Below, in pieces: positions 1 through 8,937 of a stretch of DNA of 64,000 nt. A program made the position numbers and the translations under genes. Origin of the DNA: Thermomicrobiales bacterium. Lineage in GTDB: Bacteria; Chloroflexota; Chloroflexia; Thermomicrobiales; CFX8. The DNA lies in the NCBI GenBank assembly GCA_037045155.1, contig JBAOIG010000003.1, positions 248,001 to 312,000 on the forward strand. The letters are read 5' to 3'. The notes beneath the pieces are model-generated. The model was not told the DNA's origin and made no database searches. It saw only the letters and a list, made by a program, of their open reading frames with translations. Position 1 is the stretch's first letter. Each line of letters starts with the position of its first letter.

Positions 1-443
1 GCAGCAAGACCGCTTCGTGGAACCTCAAGCTGACCGAGGGTTACCACTATCGCAGAGTATTGATGCAGCACCAGCAAGCGCCGGTCGCTGGCCCGGGGTT
101 TCAGTCGAGCGACGGGATCGGTCGCGCGACAAGGGCGGTCAACGCGGGAAATGGCTTCTGTTTCATCTCGCACATCGGCGAGATCTGCCCGAGCGGCTTC
201 TTGCCGGTCGTTGCCGGCAATGTCCGCTCGGAGTCGGTCGTCGACGTGTACCGGAACCATCCGGTCTTCCGGGAGCTGCGCGACCCATCGCTGTTGAAAG
301 GCAAGTGCGGCATCTGCAAGTTCCGGGATATCTGCGGGGGATCGCGCTCACGCGCGTTCGCACGGACCGGCGACTATCTGGAAAGCGATAGCGCCTGCAA
401 CTACGAGCCACGAGTCGGCGAGCCATCGGTCGCGGCCGGGTAA
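1..443 (+). CDS. Radical SAM/SPASM protein, C-terminal part
   Basis: The reading frame is open from the first bases of the window (codons start at base 3) to a TAA at 441-443, so only the C-terminus is present. It has the cysteine spacing of a SPASM auxiliary iron-sulfur domain: a Cys in ICPSG, then KCGIC, DICGG and a final SACNY. The stretch between ICPSG and KCGIC resembles the NirJ/AhbD group, radical SAM enzymes that remodel heme side chains or mature peptides. The radical SAM CxxxCxxC core would lie upstream, outside the window. The next genes include hemY, which makes a heme-related role reasonable, but the exact substrate cannot be read from this fragment. Confidence 0.75.
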   Translation, partial: SKTASWNLKLTEGYHYRRVLMQHQQAPVAGPGFQSSDGIGRATRAVNAGNGFCFISHIGEICPSGFLPVVAGNVRSESVVDVYRNHPVFRELRDPSLLKGKCGICKFRDICGGSRSRAFARTGDYLESDSACNYEPRVGEPSVAAG

Positions 444-484
444 AATCGCGGGTGACGACAATCTGCGGTTAGCTGGGAGCGTTC

Positions 485-1003
485 GTGGCATCCATTTCCA
501 TTTGGGCAGTTGTGCGCTGGCTGCACCTGCTGTCCATTATTACCTGGTTCGGCGGGATGATCTTCATCCTGCTAGTCGTCATTCCCTTCGTGCGAGCGAT
601 GCCGGGCCTGGCGGCGGTGAACCGGACGCTCCTCCTGCTTCAGATCGGCAAACGCTACCAGCCAATCGCCTGGGTGATGATCACGATCGGGGCGATCACT
701 GGTTACTACAACGGCGAGCGCCGGAGCGTCGCCTGGCTGCACCTGACCGAGACGTTCTATGGCCGACGCCTGCACATGAAGCTGGAATATGCCGGGGTCG
801 TCCTCGTGCTGATGCTGATCCACGCTTACTGGGTCAATCGGCGACTGGCCCGGATTGTCGAGCAGGAGTTGGCGGCCGGTGATGCAGACCCGACGCTGAA
901 GCTCCAGCGTCGCAAGTGGGAGCGAATTTCCTTCGGCTTTCTGGTTCTGAATATCCTCCTGACGGCGCTCGTCGTTCTGCTGGCATCATCGCTCGTCGCC
1001 TAG
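485..1003 (+). CDS. CopD/HemJ-like integral membrane protein
   Basis: A 172-residue protein starting at GTG with GGGAG upstream (about 476-480). It has four likely membrane helices, near residues 8-32, 58-75, 100-120 and 148-170. The N-terminal pattern WLHLLSIITWFGGM, with His and Trp inside the first helix, is shared by CopD-domain proteins and by HemJ-type protoporphyrinogen oxidases. It lies between a SPASM protein and hemY. A heme-binding membrane role is plausible, but HemJ activity would be redundant with HemY, so I name it only by family. The gap to the preceding gene is 41 bases, so the two may be cotranscribed. Confidence 0.6.
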   Translation: MASISIWAVVRWLHLLSIITWFGGMIFILLVVIPFVRAMPGLAAVNRTLLLLQIGKRYQPIAWVMITIGAITGYYNGERRSVAWLHLTETFYGRRLHMKLEYAGVVLVLMLIHAYWVNRRLARIVEQELAAGDADPTLKLQRRKWERISFGFLVLNILLTALVVLLASSLVA

Positions 1004-1159
1004 CGCGAACATCGACACGCGGCGGACAATTATGATCGTCCCGAGTGATTCCTGTGCCACGATTGGCCGGCCCGTCCTCTCTGCTGTGGCTCGAAACTGG
1101 GGATTGAATGAACACCATACCCGCTAGAATGCGCGTGAAGAACACTGAGCTCGAGGAGG

Positions 1160-2596
1160 ATGCGTATCGTGCCTGAGACGATTGGGAATCGGCCTCGCGC
1201 GGCGGTCATCGGCGGCGGTGTTGCGGGGTTGAGCGCTGCGTTGGCGCTCCGCGATCGCGGCGTCGAAGTCGTATTGATCGAGCGTGATTCGCGACTTGGC
1301 GGGGTTGTCCGGACCGACCACGTGGATGGGTTCCTGCTCGAGAGCGGGCCGGATTCGATCCTGTCATACAAGCCGTCCGGGGTGGCAATGATCGACCGGC
1401 TCGGACTGCGCGCCTCGCTCGTCGAGACCCGGCCCGGGGGCGGCGGCACGTTCATCCTGCATAACGGCGAGCTCGTGCCATTGCCGGAGGGGATGACGAT
1501 GCTCGTCCCGACTCAGTACAAAGCCATCGCGACCACGCCGCTCCTCTCGCCGGTCGGCAAGCTGCGGATGCTGCTCGATGTCGCGGTCCCGGCCCGGCGC
1601 GACGAGGCAGATGAATCGGTCGGCTCATTCGTCCGTCGCCGGCTCGGCAGTCAGGTGTTCGATCACCTGGCGGAGCCACTGGTTTCCGGAATCTTCTCCG
1701 GCGACGCAGACCAGCTCAGTGTCCTCTCGACGATGCCCCGTCTGCGGCAGGTCGAGCTCGAACAGGGTGGAATCATCCGCGGAGCGATCGCCCAGCGCCG
1801 GGCCGCCGCGCCTGGCCCCAGCCCTTCGGCGCGATTGACGCCGTTTGTCAGCCTGGCCGGCGGGCTCGGGCAGTTGATCGACGCGATGAGCGAGGCGCTG
1901 GGCGAGACCGACGTGCGGCTGAATGACGCTGTCGTCGGGCTCTCGTCAGTTGATGGCGGATACCGGCTGGACTTGTCGAGCGGCGAGACACTCGCGGTCG
2001 ATGGTGTTGTCCTGGCGACACCGGCGCCGGCCAGCGCTGATTTGCTGGCGACACTGGCATCGGAACTGGCGGACGAGTTGCGGAAGATTCCGTATGGATC
2101 GAGCGTGAGCATCTCACTGGGCTACCCGGCAGGGGCGCTGCCGGTGAACGCTGGAAGAGGATTCGTCGTCCCTCGCGCTGAGGGAAAGGCGATCCGGGCA
2201 GTGACCTGGTCGTCCGAGAAGTTCGAGGGCCGTGCGCCGGCCGGGCAGTCGCTTCTGCGCGTCGTCATTGGCCGGCCTGGCGAAAGCTGGTGGCGCGACG
2301 CGCCGGACGACTATGTCGTTCTCCGTGTCCGGGCGGAGTTGCGTGAGATCCTGGGAATTGACGCCGAGCCTACGCTCGCGCGAGTCTATCGATGGGTCGA
2401 TGCGATGCCGCAGTACGTCGTCGGCCACGCCGCGCGGCTGCTCCGGATCGACTGGCTCGCCAAGGCAATACCGGGCGTAGTCGTGACCGGATCAGCGCTT
2501 CGCGGTGTCGGGATACCAGATAACATCTCGGCGGGCAAAGCTGCTGCCGAGCAGCTCGCGGATCGAATCATCGCGTCGCACGGCGCGCGGATCTGA
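1160..2596 (+). CDS. hemY: Protoporphyrinogen/coproporphyrinogen oxidase HemY (CgoX)
   Basis: FAD-dependent oxidase that aromatises a porphyrinogen late in heme synthesis. The N-terminus has the dinucleotide-binding motif VIGGGVAGLSAAL followed by the acidic end of the second strand (VVLIERD) and the substrate-side segment LLESGPDSIL. The C-terminus has the second FAD contact VVTGSALRGVGIPDNISAGK, typical of the family. The length of 478 residues is normal. The best Shine-Dalgarno, AGGAGG at 1154-1159, directly abuts the ATG at 1160, so the GTG at 1169 (9 bases downstream of it) is the more likely start. Gram-positive-type bacteria use this enzyme on coproporphyrinogen (CgoX); the sequence alone does not settle which substrate applies. 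Confidence 0.93.
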   Translation: MRIVPETIGNRPRAAVIGGGVAGLSAALALRDRGVEVVLIERDSRLGGVVRTDHVDGFLLESGPDSILSYKPSGVAMIDRLGLRASLVETRPGGGGTFILHNGELVPLPEGMTMLVPTQYKAIATTPLLSPVGKLRMLLDVAVPARRDEADESVGSFVRRRLGSQVFDHLAEPLVSGIFSGDADQLSVLSTMPRLRQVELEQGGIIRGAIAQRRAAAPGPSPSARLTPFVSLAGGLGQLIDAMSEALGETDVRLNDAVVGLSSVDGGYRLDLSSGETLAVDGVVLATPAPASADLLATLASELADELRKIPYGSSVSISLGYPAGALPVNAGRGFVVPRAEGKAIRAVTWSSEKFEGRAPAGQSLLRVVIGRPGESWWRDAPDDYVVLRVRAELREILGIDAEPTLARVYRWVDAMPQYVVGHAARLLRIDWLAKAIPGVVVTGSALRGVGIPDNISAGKAAAEQLADRIIASHGARI

Positions 2597-2605
2597 GCGC
2601 CGGGG

Positions 2606-3274
2606 CTATCCGAAGATCACGTCGATGGCCCGCCAGAGAAAAGCGGCAGCGAAGCCCAACAGGATGATCCCTGAGGCGAAGCCGGCCGAACGGATCAGGA
2701 TAGGCGCGCGGCTGGCAGATGCTCCTCCGAGTCCGGAGACTGCGGAGAGAATCGCGAACCAGGTCGCGCTGCCGGTGGCAACCGCAAGCATCGCGGCGAT
2801 GCCGATCGTAATCGGTTGACCTGCCATGTGCGCTGCTGAGAACGCGCCACCGAGCGAGATCCACGCCGAGATCGCAGCCGGATTGACGATCGTCACGCCG
2901 ATCCCAAGTAGGACAGCGTCGCGCCAGCGAGCGTCGTGGATTGGCGCGACACCACGCGTCAGCACCATCACATCGTGGATGTCGTGGCGAGACTCGCGGA
3001 TCGCGTCGATTCCCATCTTCCCGAGCAGGGCTACCCCGAAGATATAGAGTGCCGGAGGTAGCCAGCTGACCCGTTCGATCAGCGGCGTTAGCCCGGCCAG
3101 TGTCGCGCCGAAATAGACGAAGTCCGTCAATGCCGCGCCGAGCCCGACGCCGAACCCTGACCACGCGCCCAGTGACAGGCTCCGTCGAACGACCGTCACG
3201 CCAGTCGGGCCAAGCGGCGCAGCGACAGTGAAGCCGAGAATCAACGCTCGGATGATGATGCCTGGTTCGTCCAT
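2606..3274 (-). CDS. LysE/RhtB-family exporter
   Basis: A 222-residue membrane protein with about six helices, of the LysE/RhtB amino-acid exporter superfamily. Family signs are the N-terminal segment TVAAPLGPTGVTVVRRSL (the conserved GP motif followed by a small-residue helix), GVGLGAALTDFVYF, and the central TIVNPAAISAW, equivalent to the NP motif in the second half. I place the start at the ATG complementary to 3272-3274 because the protein then begins right at the first helix. The frame stays open to 3400, but that extension is Arg-rich and not membrane-like. No clear Shine-Dalgarno is visible. It converges on hemY with 9 bases between stops. The substrate is unknown. Confidence 0.75.
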   Translation of the reverse strand: MDEPGIIIRALILGFTVAAPLGPTGVTVVRRSLSLGAWSGFGVGLGAALTDFVYFGATLAGLTPLIERVSWLPPALYIFGVALLGKMGIDAIRESRHDIHDVMVLTRGVAPIHDARWRDAVLLGIGVTIVNPAAISAWISLGGAFSAAHMAGQPITIGIAAMLAVATGSATWFAILSAVSGLGGASASRAPILIRSAGFASGIILLGFAAAFLWRAIDVIFG

Positions 3275-3550
3275 CGTGCGCCCACTAATGCGGCGAGTGG
3301 CGGCAAGGGCTGCCGTCCTGTCGGATATCAACCGGGTGCGCTTGCGTGATTCGCAAATCCTACGATAACTACCAGGACTCCGTCGGGGTGGTCGGCGCAC
3401 GTGGTAGGGTCGGTCTGAGGCAGCAGGCGCGCGACGTTAAGGACGCCTGGTGTGGGATACTCCTCGATTGGTGATTATTCCCCGCTGGCTTCTGCGTTGG
3501 TAGACGGTGGGGACAGTCTGGCCGGCCGGTGAAGGACAGAGGGAGCGTTC

Positions 3551-5791
3551 ATGTCGATTGGTCGTCTGGCGCACTGGAGCGCGCGCCGACCATGGCTCGT
3601 GATCATCGCCTGGATTGTTGCGATGGGCGTCGCGCTCGCGGCTCAGGCCATACTGCCGAGTAATCTCACCGGTCAGGCGGAGTTCACCAGCGAGCCGGAA
3701 TCGGTCAAGGGTGTGCGGCTGGTCGAAGAGCGGCTACACGGCGTCGAGCCAGCCCGAGAGACCATCGTCGTTACCTCGCCGACGCTGACAGTGGATGACC
3801 CGGCATTCCAGCAGACCGTCGATCAGACAACCCAGCACCTGCTTGGCATGACGAATGTTGTCGCCTCGGCGATGAACTACTACCAGCTGTCGTCTGCCGG
3901 TGCTCCTGAGGCGGCCGGGCTGGTGTCCGCCGACCGCCATTCGACGATCATCCCGGTTACCCTCACCGGCCAGGTGAAGGACGCTGAGAAGCACGGCGCT
4001 GAATTCCTCGATCTTGTTCGGAGACAGGGGCAGGGTGACATCCGCGTCCTGACCGTTGGCGATCTCAGCGCGTCATACTACGCGAGCGAGATTGCGCAAC
4101 AGGATCTGGAGCAGGCCGAGCTCTTTGGCCTGCCGATCGCGCTCGTGATTCTGGTTATTGTCTTCGGCGCGCTCGTCGCGGCCGCTGTGCCACTTGTCGT
4201 CGCCCTTGTGGCGATCGCCGTCGCGGTGGGGATCACGGCTGTCGTCGGGCAGATGATGCAACTGACGTCGCTGATCCTGAACGTCATCACGATGATCGGT
4301 CTCGCCGTCGGGATCGACTACTCGCTCTTCATCATCGAGCGCTTCCGCGAGGAGCGTGCCCGCGGGTTCGATCGACTCGCGGCGATCGAGCGCACCGGAG
4401 CGACTGCGACCAAGGCAGTCGTCTTCTCCGGCACAACGGTGATCATCGCGCTGACTGGCATGTTTCTGATGCCGGTGACGATCTTCCGAAGCGTCGGAAC
4501 CGGCGCGGTCGTCGTCGTCACTGTCTCGATTGCCGTCTCGGTGACCCTCGTTCCTGCCCTGCTTGGGTTGCTCGGCGATCGGATCAATTGGCCGCGACGC
4601 CGGTCGTACGACCAGCCGGCGACCACCAGCCCGACAGGGCGCCCGGGGTTCTGGTCGCGGGCGAGCCACCTGGTCATGGCCCGTCCGATCGTCAGCATGA
4701 TCCTGGCGGGCGGGCTTCTCGTCGCGATGTCGATCCCGTTCCTCGATCTCCGAACCGGCATGGTCGGTGTCGAGAACTACCCGCCGGGGATGATCCGGGA
4801 CGCGTACCAGATCATCGCTCGTGATTTCTATGCCGGTATCGTCTCTCCGATCGAGGTCGTGATCGACGCACCCGCGAGTGATCCTCGAGTCCGGGAGGGG
4901 GTCGACCGCCTCACCGCCGAGCTCGCGCAACAACCGGTGTTCGGGCCTGTCCAGACGGTGACGAATGACGCCGGTGATCTGACATTGCTGACGAGCCCAT
5001 TAGCGGTGGATGCGACGTCCCCTGAGTCTGCGAACGCCGTCCATCTGCTGCGCGGCGATCTTGTCCCGGCGGCATTTGGCGATCTTGCCGGGAACGTGTA
5101 TGTCTCCGGCGCGCCGGCGTTCAACGAAGATTTCAACCAGTTTGTCAGTGACCGGACACCGATCGTATTCGCGTTTGTGCTGAGCTTGAGCTTCGTCCTG
5201 TTGACGCTGGCATTCCGCTCGATCATCGTGCCCTTCAAGGCGATCATCATGAACCTGCTGTCGGTCGGGGCTTCCTACGGCATTCTCGTGCTGATCTTCC
5301 AGAAGGGGTATGGGGCTGGGTTGTTCGGGTTCACCCAGACGCACATCATCACGAACTGGCTGCCGATCTTCCTGTTCTGCATCCTGTTCGGCCTGTCGAT
5401 GGATTACCACGTCTTCCTGCTGAGCCGAATCCGCGAACATTACGACCAGTCCGGCGACAACCGCGAATCGGTGGCGGTTGGTCTGGAATCCACTGGCCGG
5501 ATCATCACCGGCGCGGCGCTGATCATGGTGGCGGTGTTCTTCGCCTTCTCGATGGGGAACCTGGTCGAGATGCAACAGCTCGGATTCGGGCTGGCAATTG
5601 CCATCTTCCTCGACGCAACGATCGTGCGCTCGATCCTCGTCCCCGCGACGATGGCGTTGCTGGGCAAGTGGAACTGGTATCTGCCGCGCTGGCTGCGCTG
5701 GCTGCCGGATCTGCGAATCGAGGGTGAGGCGGCTCCCGCCTCAGCGCCAGAGAGCGTTGCCGCCACTATCACTCCGGTCGGAGATCGCTAG
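3551..5791 (+). CDS. MMPL/RND-family transporter
   Basis: A 746-residue proton-driven exporter of the MMPL branch of the RND superfamily, which in actinobacteria and relatives moves lipids or hydrophobic compounds. It has two repeated halves: an N-terminal helix (residues 10-35), an extracytoplasmic loop, then helices containing GLAVGIDYSLFIIERFREER. The second half starts near residue 380 and carries FGLSMDYHVFLLSRIREHY. The Asp-Tyr pairs in those two segments match the proton-relay positions of MmpL proteins. The start ATG has GGGAG (3541-3545) ahead of it. It stands alone. The cargo cannot be deduced. Confidence 0.9.
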   Translation: MSIGRLAHWSARRPWLVIIAWIVAMGVALAAQAILPSNLTGQAEFTSEPESVKGVRLVEERLHGVEPARETIVVTSPTLTVDDPAFQQTVDQTTQHLLGMTNVVASAMNYYQLSSAGAPEAAGLVSADRHSTIIPVTLTGQVKDAEKHGAEFLDLVRRQGQGDIRVLTVGDLSASYYASEIAQQDLEQAELFGLPIALVILVIVFGALVAAAVPLVVALVAIAVAVGITAVVGQMMQLTSLILNVITMIGLAVGIDYSLFIIERFREERARGFDRLAAIERTGATATKAVVFSGTTVIIALTGMFLMPVTIFRSVGTGAVVVVTVSIAVSVTLVPALLGLLGDRINWPRRRSYDQPATTSPTGRPGFWSRASHLVMARPIVSMILAGGLLVAMSIPFLDLRTGMVGVENYPPGMIRDAYQIIARDFYAGIVSPIEVVIDAPASDPRVREGVDRLTAELAQQPVFGPVQTVTNDAGDLTLLTSPLAVDATSPESANAVHLLRGDLVPAAFGDLAGNVYVSGAPAFNEDFNQFVSDRTPIVFAFVLSLSFVLLTLAFRSIIVPFKAIIMNLLSVGASYGILVLIFQKGYGAGLFGFTQTHIITNWLPIFLFCILFGLSMDYHVFLLSRIREHYDQSGDNRESVAVGLESTGRIITGAALIMVAVFFAFSMGNLVEMQQLGFGLAIAIFLDATIVRSILVPATMALLGKWNWYLPRWLRWLPDLRIEGEAAPASAPESVAATITPVGDR

Positions 5792-5852
5792 CGGCCGGCG
5801 GTCTGTTCGAGAATCGACCCGGCAGGTTGCGCGAGAGTCTGTCTCTCGTGTG

Positions 5853-5880
5853 GTGGGAAGGGCAACGACGCCCTTCCCAC
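5853..5880. terminator. Hairpin between convergent genes
   Basis: A perfect 11-bp inverted repeat (5853-5863 with 5870-5880, stem GTGGGAAGGGC, 6-base loop AACGAC) lies between the stop of the MMPL gene and the stop of the M20 gene. It has no run of T on either side. It is most likely a bidirectional transcription end or mRNA 3' stabiliser rather than a textbook intrinsic terminator. Confidence 0.55.
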
Positions 5881-5891
5881 ATTGTCGATCT

Positions 5892-7112
5892 CTACCCGCT
5901 GTATCTCTCCAGCCAGTTTGCATGCTCGTCCCATGCGGCCTTGCTCATCGCCGGGTCGAGCAAGACGTCCAGCGCGGTCCAGGCCATCGCGGTTGAGGCT
6001 TTGACAAACTGGTCGTAGCCGTACTCTGAGCCAGACGCGTCCAGCACCTGCTGGGAGTGGTGGGGGATCGGCGTCTCACTGATCGCGAAGTAACCAGCGA
6101 CGGCCGGCGCCCGATGTGACACGTTGCCGAGATCGGTCGACGCCATCATTCGGCCCTTCGGCATCTTGTGTGTGTCCAGTCCGGCAGCTGCCATGTTCTC
6201 GTGGAACTTGCGGCCGAGGACGTAGCTGGGACGCTTGTCGGCATAGGGCGCGTCGCGCTCGGTCACCTTCAGCTCACAGCCGGTTACCAGCGCTGCGCCT
6301 TCGGCGATGTGGCGCACCTTTGCAGCGAGGTCGGCTGCCGTCTCGCTGAACGAAGCGCGGATGCCGAAACTGCAGGCAGCGTATTTCGGGACGACGTTTG
6401 CCGCGTCGCCACCGTGGGTGATGATGCCGTGGATGCGAGCATCCATCGTGATGTGCTGGCGCAGCGCGTCGATGCCTTCGAACGTCTGGATGACGGCGTT
6501 GAGCGCATTGACGCCGTTGTACGGGTCGCCCGCAGCGTGGGCCGGCTTGCCGAAGAACTCGAAGCCGAGCCCGTTCGTTGCCAGGCTGGTGCCGTCCGGC
6601 CAGTCGACCGCGGAGCCGGTCTCGTCACCCATGTGATGGATCATCAGGACGGCGTCGATGTCATCGAACGCGCCGGCCTCCAGTAACCTGACCTTGCCGC
6701 CGCCGCCCTCCTCGGCCGGCGTGCCCATGATGACGACCGTGCCGTTGACCTCATCCAGCACCGCGCCGAGCCCCAACGCGACCGCGAGGCCAGAGGCCCC
6801 GATCAGATTGTGACCACAGCCGTGACCGATGCCCTTGAGCGCATCATACTCCGCGAGTATCGCGACGGTCGGTCCGTCGCCGCTTCCCTTTCGCGTCGCG
6901 CGGAAGGCTGTCTCCAGGCCCTTGTACGGCTTCTCGACCTCGAAGCCTGCCTCCCGAAGCTGATCGGCCAGTGTTTGCGAGGCAATGAACTCCTGATAAC
7001 CGAGCTCCGGATTGAGCCGGATCGTTTCGCCGACTTCAACCAGGTGCTCGCGCTCGCTCTCGATCGCCGCGCGAACCCGATCGCGCAGCGTGTCGGCCGT
7101 TGTGTTCGCCAC
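5892..7112 (-). CDS. M20-family amidohydrolase (copy 2)
   Basis: A 406-residue metallo-amidohydrolase of the M20/AbgB type (peptidase or N-acyl hydrolase). The di-metal site is recognisable in IGHGCGHNLIG and in GTPAEEGGGGK, with the His-rich LMIHHMGDE further on. The dimerisation (lid) domain sits in the middle. I start it at GTG (7110-7112), which has AGGGGG a few bases upstream and gives an N-terminus aligning with its neighbour; the frame is open further upstream. It follows the paralog at 7121-8347 by 8 bases, in one transcription unit. The two proteins are similar along their whole length, so this is a tandem duplication. Substrate unknown. Confidence 0.85.
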   Translation of the reverse strand: MANTTADTLRDRVRAAIESEREHLVEVGETIRLNPELGYQEFIASQTLADQLREAGFEVEKPYKGLETAFRATRKGSGDGPTVAILAEYDALKGIGHGCGHNLIGASGLAVALGLGAVLDEVNGTVVIMGTPAEEGGGGKVRLLEAGAFDDIDAVLMIHHMGDETGSAVDWPDGTSLATNGLGFEFFGKPAHAAGDPYNGVNALNAVIQTFEGIDALRQHITMDARIHGIITHGGDAANVVPKYAACSFGIRASFSETAADLAAKVRHIAEGAALVTGCELKVTERDAPYADKRPSYVLGRKFHENMAAAGLDTHKMPKGRMMASTDLGNVSHRAPAVAGYFAISETPIPHHSQQVLDASGSEYGYDQFVKASTAMAWTALDVLLDPAMSKAAWDEHANWLERYSG

Positions 7113-7120
7113 GATACCCC

Positions 7121-8347
7121 CTATCGCTCGTACAGCTCGGACCAACGGGCATGTGCAGCCTTGGCTTCCGCGAGGAGCTCAGGGTTGGAGAGCAAATCGA
7201 GCACGGTCAGCGCCATCGCGGTCGAGACCTTGACGTACTGGTCGTAGCCGAACTCCGAGCCGGAGGCATCGACCACCTGCTGCGAGTGGCCGGGGATCGG
7301 CGTCTTCGAGATAGCGAATGAACCAGTGACGGACGGAATGAGATAGGAGATGTTGCCGAAGTCGGTCGAGTGCATCCCGCGGCCCTCACGACCCTGGCTG
7401 AGGTCGATGCCGGCATCGGCCATGTTGTCCTGGTAGGCCTTGCCGAGAACGTAGCTGGGTCGCATGTCGAAGTGCATCATGCCATCCTCGACGGTGACCT
7501 CGCAGCCGGTCATCAGCGCCGCGCCCTGGGCGATGTTCTTGACCTTCACGACAAGCTCATCGACATAATCGCGCGTGTCAGCGCGGACGAGGAATTCACC
7601 GGCGGAGTGGTGCGGGACGACGTTCGCCGCGTCCCCGCCGTGGGTAATGATGCCGTGGATGCGGGCTTCCATGCGGATGTGCTGGCGCAACGCATCGATG
7701 CCGGTGAACGTCTTGATCAGTGCGTTGAGCGCATTGACGCCGTTATATGGGTCGGCCGCGGCATGGGCAGGCTTGCCGAAAAACTCGACCTTCAGGCCCT
7801 GCACAGCCAGGCAGGTACCTTGCGGCCACTCCACCGCCGAGCCGGAGCGATCGCCTGCGTGGTGGATCATCAGCGCCGCATCCACGTCGTCGAACGCGCC
7901 GGCCTCTGCCAGCTTGATCTTGCCACCGCCGCCCTCCTCGGCCGGCGTGCCCATGATGACGACTGTTCCGTTGAGCTCGTCGATTACCGCGCCGAGCCCG
8001 AGCGCTGCCGCGAGCCCTGATCCACCGATCAGGTTGTGTCCGCAACCGTGGCCGATCCCGGCCAGCGCGTCGTACTCCGCGAGGACTGCGATCGTCGGAC
8101 CGTCTCCCTTGCCTCGTCGGGTGGCGCGAAAGGCGGTTTCGATTCCCTTGTACGGTTTCTCGACCTCGAAGCCGGCCTCCTTCAGATGGTCGGCCAACAG
8201 TTGGGACGCCATCCGTTCCTCGTAGCCTAGCTCCGGGTTGACGCGGATCGTCTCGGCGATCTCAACGACATGGCCGCGCTCGTTCTGGATTGCCTCCTTG
8301 ACTCGGTCTCGTAGCGTGGCGATGTCGGGCTTCGTGTCAACTGCCAT
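7121..8347 (-). CDS. M20-family amidohydrolase (copy 1)
   Basis: A 408-residue paralog of the downstream gene, with the same M20 landmarks: IGHGCGHNLIGGSG, GTPAEEGGGGK and LMIHHAGD. It is the first gene of the two-gene unit. The ATG is preceded by GGGAGGAG (complement of 8357-8364). The 5' region contains a 7-bp inverted repeat at 8369-8387. M20 proteins of this subgroup include p-aminobenzoyl-glutamate hydrolase and indole-3-acetyl-amino acid hydrolases; nothing in the sequence picks one. Two near-copies side by side suggest that different N-acyl amino acids or dipeptides are handled. Confidence 0.85.
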   Translation of the reverse strand: MAVDTKPDIATLRDRVKEAIQNERGHVVEIAETIRVNPELGYEERMASQLLADHLKEAGFEVEKPYKGIETAFRATRRGKGDGPTIAVLAEYDALAGIGHGCGHNLIGGSGLAAALGLGAVIDELNGTVVIMGTPAEEGGGGKIKLAEAGAFDDVDAALMIHHAGDRSGSAVEWPQGTCLAVQGLKVEFFGKPAHAAADPYNGVNALNALIKTFTGIDALRQHIRMEARIHGIITHGGDAANVVPHHSAGEFLVRADTRDYVDELVVKVKNIAQGAALMTGCEVTVEDGMMHFDMRPSYVLGKAYQDNMADAGIDLSQGREGRGMHSTDFGNISYLIPSVTGSFAISKTPIPGHSQQVVDASGSEFGYDQYVKVSTAMALTVLDLLSNPELLAEAKAAHARWSELYER

Positions 8348-8368
8348 CCTGAATTTCTCCTCCCTGAA

Positions 8369-8387
8369 CCACGATTCGATATCGTGG
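8369..8387. promoter_or_regulatory. Inverted repeat upstream of the M20 pair
   Basis: A perfect 7-bp inverted repeat CCACGAT-5-ATCGTGG lies 22 bases upstream of the ATG of the first M20 gene, just before its Shine-Dalgarno. Its size and place fit an operator or a short 5' hairpin. There is no further evidence. Confidence 0.3.
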
Positions 8388-8720
8388 GCAATCTAGCATG
8401 CGACGGGGTGGGCGAGAAGAGGACTGCGTGGTCACGGCGGCCGATTGGCGGAGGGTCGTTCCCTGCCCGTCCATGCAGTGCCCCGACACCGTGAACGATC
8501 CAGCCTGTGCGGGAGGTCCAGAGTCTGCATTCGTACGCGCAAAACACGTGATGACTCCCTGTCTCGCCGTCTGATGACGGCCGGAGAAGGGGCCGCTCTG
8601 GCTCGACAAGTGACGCCCAGCGATGCGTCTGGCTTGACAGTTCACCGTATCATGGCGAAAACACGGCGGCAGTCGCGCATAGCTGTGACTGGGAGTCCAG
8701 AATCGGCGGCACGCCCCGGG

Positions 8721-8837
8721 CGATGTGTCCGTACACATCGACATTCTGGCCAGCCGCGCCTCCGAACCTGTGACACCGTGGAAAAATTGACCATGCGCAT
8801 CCATGATGCTATCCTCGTGGTGGGTGTCCGTACACCC
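8721..8837 (+). promoter_or_regulatory. Promoter with two matched dyads upstream of the LysM-M23 gene
   Basis: A sigma-A-like promoter, TTGACC (8787-8792) and TATCCT (8810-8815) with a 17-base spacer, would start transcription near 8822. Exactly there lies GGGTGT-CCGT-ACACCC (8822-8837). A second dyad with the same core, CGATGTGT-CCGT-ACACATCG, lies at 8721-8740. The shared 12-mer GTGTCCGTACAC repeats at 99-base spacing, while the flanking bases differ but still pair with each other. The rest of the 590-base gap (8348-8937) shows no gene I can support. Confidence 0.4.
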
Positions 8838-8937
8838 TGACGAGTGCAATGACGCCGATGATCCAGCCAGGGTCAGACAGAGTCGTCGAGGTCGTGGACA
8901 CTGCCGCGATTCGACGCTTTGGGGATGGAGTGGTCGA

